Below, piece after piece: positions 33,311-42,130 of a DNA stretch of 64,000 nt. The notes below the pieces were generated by a model that saw only the letters and a list, made by a program, of their open reading frames with translations, was not told the origin of the DNA and searched no databases. The position numbers and the translations under genes were made by a program. Position 1 is the stretch's first letter, and the number at the start of each line of letters is the position of its first letter. The DNA is from Pollutimonas sp963706785. GTDB taxonomy: Bacteria > Pseudomonadota > Gammaproteobacteria > Burkholderiales > Burkholderiaceae_B. The DNA is taken from contig CAVPNJ010000012.1 of assembly GCA_963706785.1 (NCBI GenBank), forward strand, positions 102,644 through 166,643, given 5' to 3'.

Positions 33311-34276
33311 GTGAAGAAAAGAACGTTCCTGGGCTTATTGGCCACATCGATGTTGCTGAGTTCGCCCGCCCTGGCGCAGAGCAGCAAAGCTCCGGCCCGC
33401 ATTGTCGTGTCTTTCAGCGCCGGCGGGCCGGTGGACATGGTCGCCAGAATTGTGGCGGAGCAACTGGGCAAGGAGCTGAATCGCCCGGTCATCGTCGACA
33501 ACAAACCGGGTGCCAGCGGTTTCATCGGCGCGCAGGAGGTGCTGCGCGCACCTGCTGACGGCAACACGATCTGGATCTCTAGCGTGGGTACGGCCGCCAT
33601 CAACCCGTCGTTGTTCGAGAAGATTCCATACAACACACAAAAAGACTTCCGGCCCGTCTCGCTCATTGCGAACAACGTTGAAGTGTTCGTGATCAACGCC
33701 GATCTTCCCGCGCGCAATGCGGCGGAGTTTGTCGAGCAGTCGCGCAAGGAGCGCACGCCTCCTGCCATCGCCTCCTCTGGCGTAGGCGGAATCCCGCACT
33801 TGGCGATGCTGCAGCTTAAACAGTCGACAGGCGTCGACTTCCTGCACGTGCCGTATCGCGGCATGGCTCAGGCCATCACCGATGTAGTCGGCGGACAGGT
33901 ATCAGGGGTGTTTGCCGACGTGGCGGCCGTCTTGCCCCAGATTGAGGCCGGTCGCCTGCGCGCCGTGGGTATCGCCGCGGCGCAGCGTCACCCGGCGCTG
34001 CCTGACGTACCGACGTTTGAAGAGCAGGGGATTGCTGCGGTGGATTCGAATAACTGGTACGGCCTGTTCGTCTCCGCAAAAACGCCAGACAACGTCGTTG
34101 CCGGTCTGAATGCGGCGGTCCGCAAGACGATGGAAAACGACGCCGTAAAGGATCGCCTCGTGCGGGCCGGAACCCAGCCGAAGGCTTCAACTGAAGCGGA
34201 ACTGAAGCAAACTCTGGACGCCGACACCGAGAAATGGGGCGCCTTGATCAAAACCAACAACATCAAGCCTGAATAA
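33311..34276 (+). CDS. Bug/TctC-family solute receptor
   Basis: This is a 321-residue periplasmic receptor with GTG start (GGAGAC 6 bp upstream) and signal peptide to about residue 23 (ending SPALAQ). The Bug motifs are IVVSFSAGGPVDMVARIVAE and VIVDNKPGASGFIGAQE. The C-terminal lobe has DVVGGQVSGVFADVAAVLPQ. Its stop overlaps the start of the next gene as TAATG, so the two are translationally coupled. That coupling to an enzyme rather than a permease is notable. Confidence 0.92.
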   Translation: MKKRTFLGLLATSMLLSSPALAQSSKAPARIVVSFSAGGPVDMVARIVAEQLGKELNRPVIVDNKPGASGFIGAQEVLRAPADGNTIWISSVGTAAINPSLFEKIPYNTQKDFRPVSLIANNVEVFVINADLPARNAAEFVEQSRKERTPPAIASSGVGGIPHLAMLQLKQSTGVDFLHVPYRGMAQAITDVVGGQVSGVFADVAAVLPQIEAGRLRAVGIAAAQRHPALPDVPTFEEQGIAAVDSNNWYGLFVSAKTPDNVVAGLNAAVRKTMENDAVKDRLVRAGTQPKASTEAELKQTLDADTEKWGALIKTNNIKPE

Positions 34277-34803
34277 TGAGTACAGATCACATTCGAGTAC
34301 CCCTTGTGGTGCCGGGAACCGACCCCGAGCTAGCCGATATCGAAGCGAAAATCCTCTCGGAAAGGGGGCGTATTTCGCTGTTGTATCAGGTGCTGCTCAA
34401 CAGCGAACCCATTGCTCAAGGGTGGGAAGCCATGCTGACGGCCGTGCGCAATCGCAGCACCGTCGACGCGGCCATTCGGGAAATGGTGATCCTGCGTGTC
34501 GCGGTCCTGAATAAGGCCCAGTTCGAGTTCGACGCGCATATTCCGCACGCGGTGAAGGCCGGCCTCTCCGACGCCAAGATCCATGGGCTGCGCGAGGCGC
34601 AGCCAGATCAGGGCTACACCGATAAGGAACGAATGGTGATCGAGCTCACCGACCGCATGACGCGTGATGTCGCTGTACCGGAGGCATTAATGGAAAAGGT
34701 GCGTGCGGAATTCGGCGTCAAGGAAACGGTTGAACTGGTAGCGACCGTCGCCGCCTACAACATGGTCTCCCGCTTTCTTGTTGCGCTCAATATCTCCCAT
34801 TGA
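34276..34803 (+). CDS. Carboxymuconolactone decarboxylase-family protein
   Basis: This is a 175-residue CMD/AhpD-like all-helical protein. The core runs through NSEPIAQGWEAMLTAVRNRS, REMVILRVAVLNKAQFEFDA and HIPHAVKAGLSDAKI. The peroxidatic Cys-x-x-Cys of AhpD is absent, since the position reads LNKAQFEFDAHIPH. It is therefore more likely a decarboxylase or lyase-like member than a peroxidase. It is coupled to the upstream Bug receptor by a TAATG overlap, and the amidohydrolase follows after 13 bp. Confidence 0.87.
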   Translation: MSTDHIRVPLVVPGTDPELADIEAKILSERGRISLLYQVLLNSEPIAQGWEAMLTAVRNRSTVDAAIREMVILRVAVLNKAQFEFDAHIPHAVKAGLSDAKIHGLREAQPDQGYTDKERMVIELTDRMTRDVAVPEALMEKVRAEFGVKETVELVATVAAYNMVSRFLVALNISH

Positions 34804-34816
34804 CGAGGACCAGACC

Positions 34817-35713
34817 ATGAATGCAGCCAGTACAGAAGTGCAGACCTTTTTGGACGAGCCGTCAACTCCGACATTCCGTCTGCCGGCCCTAGCGTGCGAC
34901 AGCCATGTTCATGTCTTCGGGCCACGGCCCCGGTTTCCTTACGCTCAAGGGCTCAAGGTCACCCCCAAGGACGCACCGAAGGAAGCGCTTTATGCCTTGC
35001 ACAAGCGGCTCGGCATCGAGCGCTGCGTAGTCGTGCAGTCAGCCACGCATGGCTACGACAACAGCGCAACGGAAGACGCCATCGAATACGGGAATGGGCG
35101 ATATCTGGGTATCGCGCTCGTCGCCCCGGATGTGCCCGATGCGGAATTGTCCCGACTGGCAAAAGCAGGTTTCAGAGGTGTGCGCTTCAACTTCATGAAG
35201 CACCTTGCTGGCGCCGATATCGACTCTGTCGTTGCGCTGACTCCGCGTCTCGCGCAGCAAGGCATGCATTTGCAAGTGCATTTTGAAAGCAGTCTGGTGC
35301 ACGAGCTTGGCCCGGCACTTACGCGAAGCGCGGTTCCTGTCGTCATCGACCATATGGGTAGGGTGGACGCCAGGCTGGGAACTGGACACGACGATTTTCA
35401 GGCTCTGATGCGCCTGCTCGACGATGACCGATTCTTCGTTAAGGTAAGCGGCATCGACCGCGTGGACGCCCATGCAGCCCCTGAAGATCGCTACCACCAG
35501 GGTGAAGTGCTGGCACGAGCGTTGGTGGAGCGGTTTTCCGATCGGGTTCTCTGGGGTACGGACTGGCCGCATCCGAACCATACGCACATCCCCGATGACG
35601 GCGAGCTGGTGAATGCGCTTGAGCGTATTGCACCCAATAAAGAGGCATTGCAAAAGCTGCTCGTGCGAAATCCGCAAATGCTTTATCGATTTGAGGCCGC
35701 TTACGCGACCTAA
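34817..35713 (+). CDS. LigI-like amidohydrolase (2-pyrone-4,6-dicarboxylate lactonase family)
   Basis: This is a 298-residue TIM-barrel amidohydrolase. The HxH pair is in ACDSHVHVFGPRPRFPYAQG, near-identical in pattern to LigI-type lactonases. The C-terminal barrel aspartate lies in LWGTDWPHPN. I placed the start at ATG 34817 because GAGGAC lies 7 bp upstream; the in-frame opening at 34778 overlaps the previous gene. LigI opens the lactone of the protocatechuate 4,5-cleavage route. Here the partners differ (SDR, CMD protein), so a related lactone is more likely than 2-pyrone-4,6-dicarboxylate itself. Confidence 0.87.
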   Translation: MNAASTEVQTFLDEPSTPTFRLPALACDSHVHVFGPRPRFPYAQGLKVTPKDAPKEALYALHKRLGIERCVVVQSATHGYDNSATEDAIEYGNGRYLGIALVAPDVPDAELSRLAKAGFRGVRFNFMKHLAGADIDSVVALTPRLAQQGMHLQVHFESSLVHELGPALTRSAVPVVIDHMGRVDARLGTGHDDFQALMRLLDDDRFFVKVSGIDRVDAHAAPEDRYHQGEVLARALVERFSDRVLWGTDWPHPNHTHIPDDGELVNALERIAPNKEALQKLLVRNPQMLYRFEAAYAT

Positions 35714-35800
35714 GCATGGCGAAGGACAGGCCGGCAACTGCGGACCTGATTAAAGGGCCATTTGCTCGTTGAACGGGCTAACCTGATTTGGAGACAGTCC

Positions 35801-36763
35801 ATGTCAAATAATTTGTTTATCCGCGGCCTGACCGGCCTCATACTCGCCGCGGCGGGAGCCACGTCAATGGCACAAAGCTCAACAACGCGCATCGTCATCG
35901 CTTTTCCCCCAGGAGGTCCGGCTGACACGCTCGCGCGCGTCGTGGCCAATGAGGTCGGCCCGATACTGGGCGAGAACGTCATTGTCGAGAACAAGCCGGG
36001 CGCCAATGGCGCCTTGGCCGCCAACGAGGTCGCCCGTGCCAGGCCGGACGGGAAGGCGGTATTTCTCAGCTCGACGGGGGCCATCGCCGTGAACCCGGGC
36101 CTCTATAACAAATTAACCTATAAGCCGGCCGACTTCGTCCCAGTCACCATGCTGATTGCGACGCCCGAGGTGCTCGCGCTTTCGGCAAAGAAGGGCATGA
36201 AGTCGTTTGATGATTTAAAAGCACGGGCGAAGTCCGGCAACGGCGTGACCCTTGCTTCCTCGGGAATAGGTAGCATGCCGCACATGGCCATTGCTCAGCT
36301 CACTCGCACGACCGGGGTGGATGTACTGCACGTGCCCTATAGCGGAGCAGCGCCTGCGATCAACGACTCGATCGGGGGGCAGGTCGATGGCTTCTTCGGC
36401 GATATTTCTGGGTTGCTGCAATTCTTGAAAGAAGGTCGACTTATCCCGGTCGGCGTGGCTTCGCAAGAGCGCTCCCCGGCCCTGCCGGAGGTGCCCACCT
36501 TCAAGGAGCTGAATTATCCGGATGTGGTCGCCATCAACTGGTATGGGGTTTTCGCACCGGCTGGCACGCCAGCAGAAACGGTTAGCCTCCTGAACGAAGC
36601 GTTCAATAAAGCCATGCAAACACCCAAAGTGCGGGAATATGTGAAGAGCACGGGGGTAGAGTCGTTCTCCACCACCCCTGAAGAGTTCGCGAAGATGGTC
36701 TCTGACGACAGCGACAAATGGGCGAGCCTGATCAAAGCAGCAAAAATCACCGTGAACGAGTGA
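35801..36763 (+). CDS. Bug/TctC-family solute receptor
   Basis: This is a 320-residue receptor starting at ATG 35801 (GGAG 6 bp upstream). The signal peptide ends near residue 26 (SMAQ). Motifs are RIVIAFPPGGPADTLARVVA and VIVENKPGANGALAANEV. It is the second Bug receptor in the same operon, which is uncommon. The two may recognise different entry compounds, or one may act as a sensor. No TctAB genes accompany them. The gene lies 87 bp after the amidohydrolase. Confidence 0.92.
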   Translation: MSNNLFIRGLTGLILAAAGATSMAQSSTTRIVIAFPPGGPADTLARVVANEVGPILGENVIVENKPGANGALAANEVARARPDGKAVFLSSTGAIAVNPGLYNKLTYKPADFVPVTMLIATPEVLALSAKKGMKSFDDLKARAKSGNGVTLASSGIGSMPHMAIAQLTRTTGVDVLHVPYSGAAPAINDSIGGQVDGFFGDISGLLQFLKEGRLIPVGVASQERSPALPEVPTFKELNYPDVVAINWYGVFAPAGTPAETVSLLNEAFNKAMQTPKVREYVKSTGVESFSTTPEEFAKMVSDDSDKWASLIKAAKITVNE

Positions 36764-36771
36764 GTGAGAGC

Positions 36772-36802
36772 GCGGGCCTCGGAAATGCCTTTCGGAGCCC
36801 GC
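36772..36802 (+). repeat. Imperfect hairpin inside the operon
   Basis: GCGGGC (36772-36777) pairs with GCCCGC (36797-36802), and inner TC/GAAA stretches extend the stem past a mismatch. It separates the second Bug gene from the unknown gene at 36825. There is no T-run, so it may tune mRNA stability rather than terminate. Confidence 0.3.
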
Positions 36803-36824
36803 ACACTAAACAGAGGACGGAAGC

Positions 36825-37505
36825 ATGGTTAATAGCGAGCAGCCGGATCGGCCGGCGTATTGTGGGGCTGGCCTTGATGCCTTGAGGAAAGCCGACAAGG
36901 TGATTGTGCTTAAAATCCCCGGCGTTCTGCTATCCCCCGAGGACGGATTGGCGTTGCTACGTAGTGCCCTTCCGCCGGATGCAGGCCCCGGCGAAACTGC
37001 GGTCACCGAGCACCTGCATCTATGCCACAGCATCGACGCACCCGAGACTTACTTATATCTGTCCGCAACTGCACCGTACGCTAATCTCGCTTTAGGCGGG
37101 AATGACGAGATCTCGCGCTTACAGCATGCAGCTGGTTCCCTTTACTCCGGAGCCCGGGCTGATGTTTTCGAGGTCACACAAGTTGTCGACGGTGCGTCGG
37201 TGAAGCGGGCAGCGGGCTGGCACTACGTTGTCGAGACCGATGTTCTGCCTGAAGCGGAAAACGACTTCAACGCTTGGTATGGCCAGGAACACCTTCCTGG
37301 ATTGGCAGCCGTGCCCGGCACGGTGCGGGCCATGCGGCTTCGCAACGCGACAGGTTCACCACGCTACCACGCCCTGTACCTGCTTGAAAACCGGGAAACC
37401 TTTGGGTCGGAGCCGTGGTTGAAGGTTAGGGCGACGGAATGGAGCAGTCGCGTTCGCCCTAACTTCATCAACACGAAGCGAACCCTGTTCAGAATCCAGC
37501 CGTAA
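36825..37505 (+). CDS. Unrecognised 226-residue protein with a probable alpha+beta-barrel half
   Basis: I do not recognise this protein with certainty. It has no signal peptide or membrane segment. The C-terminal half (from HYVVETDVLPEAENDFNAWY through PGTVRAMRLRNATG to YHALYLLENRETF) follows the strand-helix-strand pattern of dimeric alpha+beta-barrel proteins such as EthD-like enzymes. The N-terminal half (DKVIVLKIPG and later TYLYLSATAPYANLAL) could be a diverged second copy. A GGACGGAAGC ribosome site precedes the ATG. It ends the LysR-linked operon, so it may be another isomerase or decarboxylase of that pathway. Confidence 0.8.
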   Translation: MVNSEQPDRPAYCGAGLDALRKADKVIVLKIPGVLLSPEDGLALLRSALPPDAGPGETAVTEHLHLCHSIDAPETYLYLSATAPYANLALGGNDEISRLQHAAGSLYSGARADVFEVTQVVDGASVKRAAGWHYVVETDVLPEAENDFNAWYGQEHLPGLAAVPGTVRAMRLRNATGSPRYHALYLLENRETFGSEPWLKVRATEWSSRVRPNFINTKRTLFRIQP

Positions 37506-37528
37506 GCTCGCGCTTGATTTCGAGGCCC

Positions 37529-39121
37529 CTAGTGCGCACCCGCTGCCGCATCGCCTGCACTGCCTTTGGCGGGTTTCGAACGGGCCACCCATACCAAGCC
37601 CATCAAAATCAGGAACAATATGCCCGAGGCATAGAAAATATCAGTCGCTGAAAGTGTGTACGCTTGTTGGTTGATCATATTGTTAATAACGGCCGCCGAC
37701 TGTTCCAGAGATAGGCCTTTCTGCCGCAGGCCCGCCATGGTGGCATCGAAGGCCGGTTGGCCGGGTCGCGCGATTTCGGTCAGTTGTGCGTGATGCAGAC
37801 TGGCCCGGCTATCCCACATAGTGGTAGTGATCGACGTACCAAAGGCGCCGAACAGTATGCGTACAAAGTTAGAAAGCCCGGCAGCCGAAGGAATGCGATG
37901 GGGCTGCAATCCTGCCAAGGTGATGGTGGTTAGCGGGATAAAGAACGTGGCCATCGCCGCCCCTTGGATAAAGGTGGGAATCATGATGGTGACCAGGTCG
38001 ACCTCGGTATTGAAGTTAGCGCGCATGAAGCTGATAAGCGCGAAAATCAGGAAGGCAAACGTGGCGATTTGTCGGGGGTCATGCTTGCTAAGCAATTTTC
38101 CTACCAAAGGGGAAAACATAATGGCCAGTATGCCTACCGGCGCTGATGCAATGCCTGCATAAGTGGCGGTATACCCCAGTGTGCTTTGCATCCATAGCGG
38201 CAGCAACACCACCGTGCCAAAGAATAAGCCGTAACCTACCGAAATCGTCACCACCCCGGCGGTAAAGTTACGGTCCTTGAAGAGGGTAAGGTCCACCACC
38301 GGATGTTTCGCGGTAACCTCCCAGATCACGAAGAATACGAAGGACACGACAGCGACGACGGCCATGGTGGTGATGGTCGGGCTTGCGAACCAGTCCAGTT
38401 CTTTACCTTTATCCAGCATAAGCTGCAGCGCGCCTACCCATAGCACCAACAGCGCCAGCCCCGTGGTGTCGATAGGCAGCTTGGACCGTTCCGAGTCCCG
38501 GTCTTTATAAAGCTGCCAGGAAGCCCAGCCGGCCAATAGCCCTACGGGTACATTAATGTAGAAAATCCAGGGCCAGCTATAGTTATCGGATATCCAGCCG
38601 CCCAGCAGCGGACCGGCCACCGGTCCAACCAGGATGGTCATGGCCCACATTGCCAGCGCCATCCCGGCTTTCTCTTTAGGGTAAGTGGCCAGCATCAACG
38701 ACTGGGACAAGGGGATCATGGGACCCGCTACCGCACCTTGCAGGACCCGGAATACCACCAGTGATTCCAGCGACCATGAGAAACCGCAAAGCCACGAAAA
38801 CAGCACGAAGAGCAGCACAGATAGCACAAACAGGCGCACCTGCCCGAATCGCTGGGTAAGCCATCCTGTCAAGGGAACGGTAATGGCGTTGGCGACCGCG
38901 AACGAGGTAATGACCCAGGTGCCCTGCGTGGCGCTCACTCCAAGGTCGCCTGCTATGGTCGGTATCGAGACATTGGCGATCGAGGAGTCAAGCACATTCA
39001 TGAAAACGGCAGTTGACAACGCTATCGTCCCAAAAATCCGTGCCCGTCCTTCCAATGGCCCATGGGGCACCGATTGCGAGCTGACCGCAGGCTCGGAGTC
39101 GTTGATATCGGCAGCGCTCAT
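37529..39121 (-). CDS. EmrB-type DHA2 MFS drug exporter
   Basis: This is a 530-residue 14-helix MFS exporter of the DHA2 family. It has the motif LDSSIANVSIPTIAGDLGVS in helix 1, GWLTQRFGQVRLF between helices 2 and 3, and motif C-like GPVAGPLLGGWISDNYSWPWIFYINVP. Such proteins exchange drugs for protons and work with a periplasmic adaptor. The start overlaps the EmrA-type gene by 4 bp, and an outer-membrane channel gene lies upstream of that, so the tripartite pump is complete. No dedicated regulator is adjacent. Confidence 0.93.
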   Translation of the reverse strand: MSAADINDSEPAVSSQSVPHGPLEGRARIFGTIALSTAVFMNVLDSSIANVSIPTIAGDLGVSATQGTWVITSFAVANAITVPLTGWLTQRFGQVRLFVLSVLLFVLFSWLCGFSWSLESLVVFRVLQGAVAGPMIPLSQSLMLATYPKEKAGMALAMWAMTILVGPVAGPLLGGWISDNYSWPWIFYINVPVGLLAGWASWQLYKDRDSERSKLPIDTTGLALLVLWVGALQLMLDKGKELDWFASPTITTMAVVAVVSFVFFVIWEVTAKHPVVDLTLFKDRNFTAGVVTISVGYGLFFGTVVLLPLWMQSTLGYTATYAGIASAPVGILAIMFSPLVGKLLSKHDPRQIATFAFLIFALISFMRANFNTEVDLVTIMIPTFIQGAAMATFFIPLTTITLAGLQPHRIPSAAGLSNFVRILFGAFGTSITTTMWDSRASLHHAQLTEIARPGQPAFDATMAGLRQKGLSLEQSAAVINNMINQQAYTLSATDIFYASGILFLILMGLVWVARSKPAKGSAGDAAAGAH

Positions 39122-40302
39122 AGGCCCAGGTTTTCGCTAATGATTTTATCGATTCGCGCATCTACATCGCCTGTGTTGTCGGTGAACACAGCGGTTTGCA
39201 GGCGTGTCCCGCCGGGCGCACCGGTACTTGGCTCTATCGGTTCGCTAAGTTCGACCTCCACGTTCATGGACAGGCCCACCCGTAGAGGATGGCTGGCGAG
39301 TTCTTTAGGATTCAGCGTGATTCGGACGGGAACCCGCTGCACGACTTTAATCCAGTTGCCACTGGCGTTCTGCGCCGGCAATAGGGCGAATGCGCTGCCG
39401 GTTCCAGCGGAAATGCCTTGCAAGACGCCGTGGTAGGTAATGTCTCTGCCGTACAAGTCGGCCGTAAGCTTGACTTGTTGGCCGGGCTTCATGTGACGCA
39501 CCTGGCCTTCCTTAAAGTTGGCCTCCACCCAGACCTGTTGCAATGGAATGATAGTCATTAGCGGTGTACCGGGTGCAACATGTTGGCCAACCTGTACCGA
39601 GCGCTGTGCAATCACGCCATCTACAGGGGCGGGCAGACGTGTGCGGGCGTTGGCCAGCCAGGCCTTGCGCAATTGATCGGCGGCCAGCATGACATCCGGG
39701 TGGGCCGGTACGGTCGTGCCGGCGGTCAAAGCTTGGTTAGTCTTGAGCGTGGCTTGCGAGGCGGCGAAGGCGGCCTGGGCTTGGGCCAGCCCCGATTGTG
39801 CAGCTTTGAATGTCGTCTGGGCGTGCAGAATTTCTTCGCCGCTGACACCGCCTGAGCGTGCCAGCGTTTGGCGGCGTTTCAGGTCGCTTTGGGCTTTCCC
39901 AAGGTCTACCTGGGCGCGCTCTATGTCGGCCCGGCGCACGGCGATGTCAGCTTGCAGGGCGTCGTTCTGTACGAAAATGGTGCGGGTGCGCCGTACCGCC
40001 TGGGCAAGTGCGGCTTCAGCTTGTTTCAGAGCAATGTCGGCGTCGCTTGAATCCAGCTGAACCAGTAGCGTGCCTTTGCTGACGCGTTGAGTGTCGTCGG
40101 CATGAATCGCTACCACTGTCCCGGGAATTTGCGCGGTGACTTGTACGAGGTCGCCGTGTACATAAGCATCGTCGGTCGACTCATAATCGGCCGCGAACAG
40201 GACCCACCAGATAACATAGGCCACGCCTATAACCACAAATATCACCGTGGCGGTAATCAATAAACGTTTGCGCCGGAAGGCTAGCTTATTGTCAGCAGTC
40301 AT
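39118..40302 (-). CDS. EmrA-type membrane-fusion adaptor (HlyD family)
   Basis: This is a 394-residue adaptor. One N-terminal membrane helix (residues 13-34, LLITATVIFVVIGVAYVIWW) is followed by the EmrA/HlyD start ESTDDAYVHGDLVQVTAQIP. A coiled-coil hairpin (about residues 95-190, rich in Ala, Gln and Lys) and the lipoyl and beta-barrel domains follow (VDGVIAQRSVQVGQHVAPGT). It bridges the EmrB-type exporter and the outer-membrane channel. The genes are coupled: 14 bp from the channel gene, 4-bp overlap with the exporter. Confidence 0.93.
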   Translation of the reverse strand: MTADNKLAFRRKRLLITATVIFVVIGVAYVIWWVLFAADYESTDDAYVHGDLVQVTAQIPGTVVAIHADDTQRVSKGTLLVQLDSSDADIALKQAEAALAQAVRRTRTIFVQNDALQADIAVRRADIERAQVDLGKAQSDLKRRQTLARSGGVSGEEILHAQTTFKAAQSGLAQAQAAFAASQATLKTNQALTAGTTVPAHPDVMLAADQLRKAWLANARTRLPAPVDGVIAQRSVQVGQHVAPGTPLMTIIPLQQVWVEANFKEGQVRHMKPGQQVKLTADLYGRDITYHGVLQGISAGTGSAFALLPAQNASGNWIKVVQRVPVRITLNPKELASHPLRVGLSMNVEVELSEPIEPSTGAPGGTRLQTAVFTDNTGDVDARIDKIISENLGL

Positions 40303-40316
40303 GGATATTTCTTCTT

Positions 40317-41750
40317 TCAGGGGGTATGGGGGTCGGCGCCATAGCCGCCACCCAGCGCGGTGGCCAGTTGGGCATCCAGGTTGAAAGCCCTGACACGCAT
40401 GTCAGTGCTCAGGATGGCTTGTCTTCGGACCTCATTTTGAGCCAGTAGAACTTGTACATAATTGCCAAGTCCCGACCTATAGCGTTTGACGGCAATGTTG
40501 TAGGCTGAGGTAATGGCGCGCAGGCTGGCTGCCTGATCCACTGTTTGCTTTTGCAAAGCCTTGATTGCGGTAGTGGCATCAGCGACTTCGCGCACGGCGT
40601 CCAATAGGGTCCGGTTGTAGTCGGCAATGGCCAGGTCTCGTTCGGCTTGCCTTGACTGCAAATTGGCGTTAAGCGCGCCGCCGCTGAAAATGGGCAGCGT
40701 TATGGCTGGACCAACGCCATACACCTGGCTACCGGATTGCAGCAAATTGCTCAATCCCAGCGACACGAACCCTGCGAACGCCGACAGGTTGATGTTGGGA
40801 AAAAACTCGGCCTTGGCTGCCGATATCTGGCTGGAACTGGCTTGTACGCGACGCTTGGCGGCAACGATGTCGGGGCGTCGTCCCAATAGATCTAAGGGGA
40901 TGCTGTCTGGGGCCCCATCAGGGGCGCCGGAAAGATCTGCCTGGTTAATGTTACGACCGCGATCAGGGCCGGCACCGGTCAGGGCGGAAATCTGATTGCG
41001 CAATAAGCCGGCGTTCGTGTCCGCCTGGCTAAGTTGCACCCGCGCTGAAGATGCCGCCGAATCGGCTTGATTGACCTCGACTTCAGTATCCAACCCAGCC
41101 GCTACGCGTTGACGCGTGATGCTCGCCACGTTATCCAATTCCTTGACGATCTGGGTGAGCACGGTTTTTTGAGCCAATGCATTTTGCAGATTGAAATAGC
41201 TTTGGATCACGCCGCTGATCAAGCTATTACCAGCGACTTGCAGATCGGCAATAGAGGCGTCTTGCTGCGATACCGATGCGGCATATCGCGCCCGATTGCG
41301 ACCCCATAAGTCCAGGTCGAGCCCCACCTTTAATTGCAGGCTGTTGTCAGTTTGCATCGAACCACCAAAAGGCGGTGGAAAAATATAGTTTTCCGAGAAG
41401 CGTTCGCGTATCAGGCTGTAGTCCACGTTTAGCTGCGGCAGCTGGACGGCGCGTGCACCGCCCACCGCCGCGTTGGCGATATCCAGGCGCGCCAGTGCAG
41501 CGGCAAGGGAAGGGCTGCCTGCAAGAGCTTGCCTGATTAATTGATTTAACTGGGGGTCTTGATAACGTAGCCACCATTGCGTCGATGGCCACGAGATAAC
41601 GCCGTCGTCTAGCCCGATTTGGCTACCTTGCAACGTGGCCAGGTTGGGTTGGCCCGGGTCCGGTGCCGCGCAACCAGCCAGAGCAACCAGTAAAAGGGGG
41701 CCGAATAGCTTCATGAACCTTGCATGCGAAAGCGGAGGGTAACTTGACAT
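40317..41750 (-). CDS. NodT-family outer-membrane efflux lipoprotein
   Basis: This is a 477-residue TolC-like channel protein. The signal ends in a lipobox (VALAGC), so it is acylated and anchored in the outer membrane. The two outer-membrane-efflux repeats are seen around SPSLAAALARLDIANAAVGG and in the second half at LLGRRPDIVAAKRRVQASSS, a segment characteristic of NodT-type channels. It is the first gene of the EmrAB-type operon. An alternative start at Met13 (41714) would give a shorter signal and is equally plausible. Confidence 0.92.
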   Translation of the reverse strand: MSSYPPLSHARFMKLFGPLLLVALAGCAAPDPGQPNLATLQGSQIGLDDGVISWPSTQWWLRYQDPQLNQLIRQALAGSPSLAAALARLDIANAAVGGARAVQLPQLNVDYSLIRERFSENYIFPPPFGGSMQTDNSLQLKVGLDLDLWGRNRARYAASVSQQDASIADLQVAGNSLISGVIQSYFNLQNALAQKTVLTQIVKELDNVASITRQRVAAGLDTEVEVNQADSAASSARVQLSQADTNAGLLRNQISALTGAGPDRGRNINQADLSGAPDGAPDSIPLDLLGRRPDIVAAKRRVQASSSQISAAKAEFFPNINLSAFAGFVSLGLSNLLQSGSQVYGVGPAITLPIFSGGALNANLQSRQAERDLAIADYNRTLLDAVREVADATTAIKALQKQTVDQAASLRAITSAYNIAVKRYRSGLGNYVQVLLAQNEVRRQAILSTDMRVRAFNLDAQLATALGGGYGADPHTP

Positions 41751-42130
41751 AGGCTTTCAGTTAGCTGAATATTCTTGACTCGTTGGTATTTGCCTAGGCA
41801 GTCGAATGAAAAAGATTCAAGGGCAAATTTTCATTGCACGGCGAGACAACACTTTTCATTACGAATGTCTTCTATATAGCGGTCGTTAACCGGCATGCGC
41901 TGCGGGACTTCTTCAAGTATTTCAACTTCATCGCGATTGCTTTAGGCGTTGCACCGGTAAGTTACTCTGCAATTGCTATACCCGCGTCACCATAGTTGTC
42001 GGCATGTGACGGGATTGGTTCCGCGCGTGACTGCACAGGGCGGCACGCCACGTGCTGAATATTCATCCCGTTATCGACGGCAGGCTGTCCGGGCTTAGGC
42101 AGCGTCTTCCAGCGTGCGAGGACACGATCC
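41751..42130. other. 380-bp divergent intergenic region
   Basis: This lies between the efflux operon (minus) and the CDF transporter gene (plus). It should hold both promoters. I see no coding frame with family resemblance, no clear palindrome and no convincing -10/-35 pair. The half nearest the efflux operon is AT-rich. Confidence 0.4.

Noticed and set aside
35039..35737. Minus-strand open frame of 232 codons opposite the LigI-like gene
   Set aside because: It is the complement of a well-supported coding region with no own start signal.
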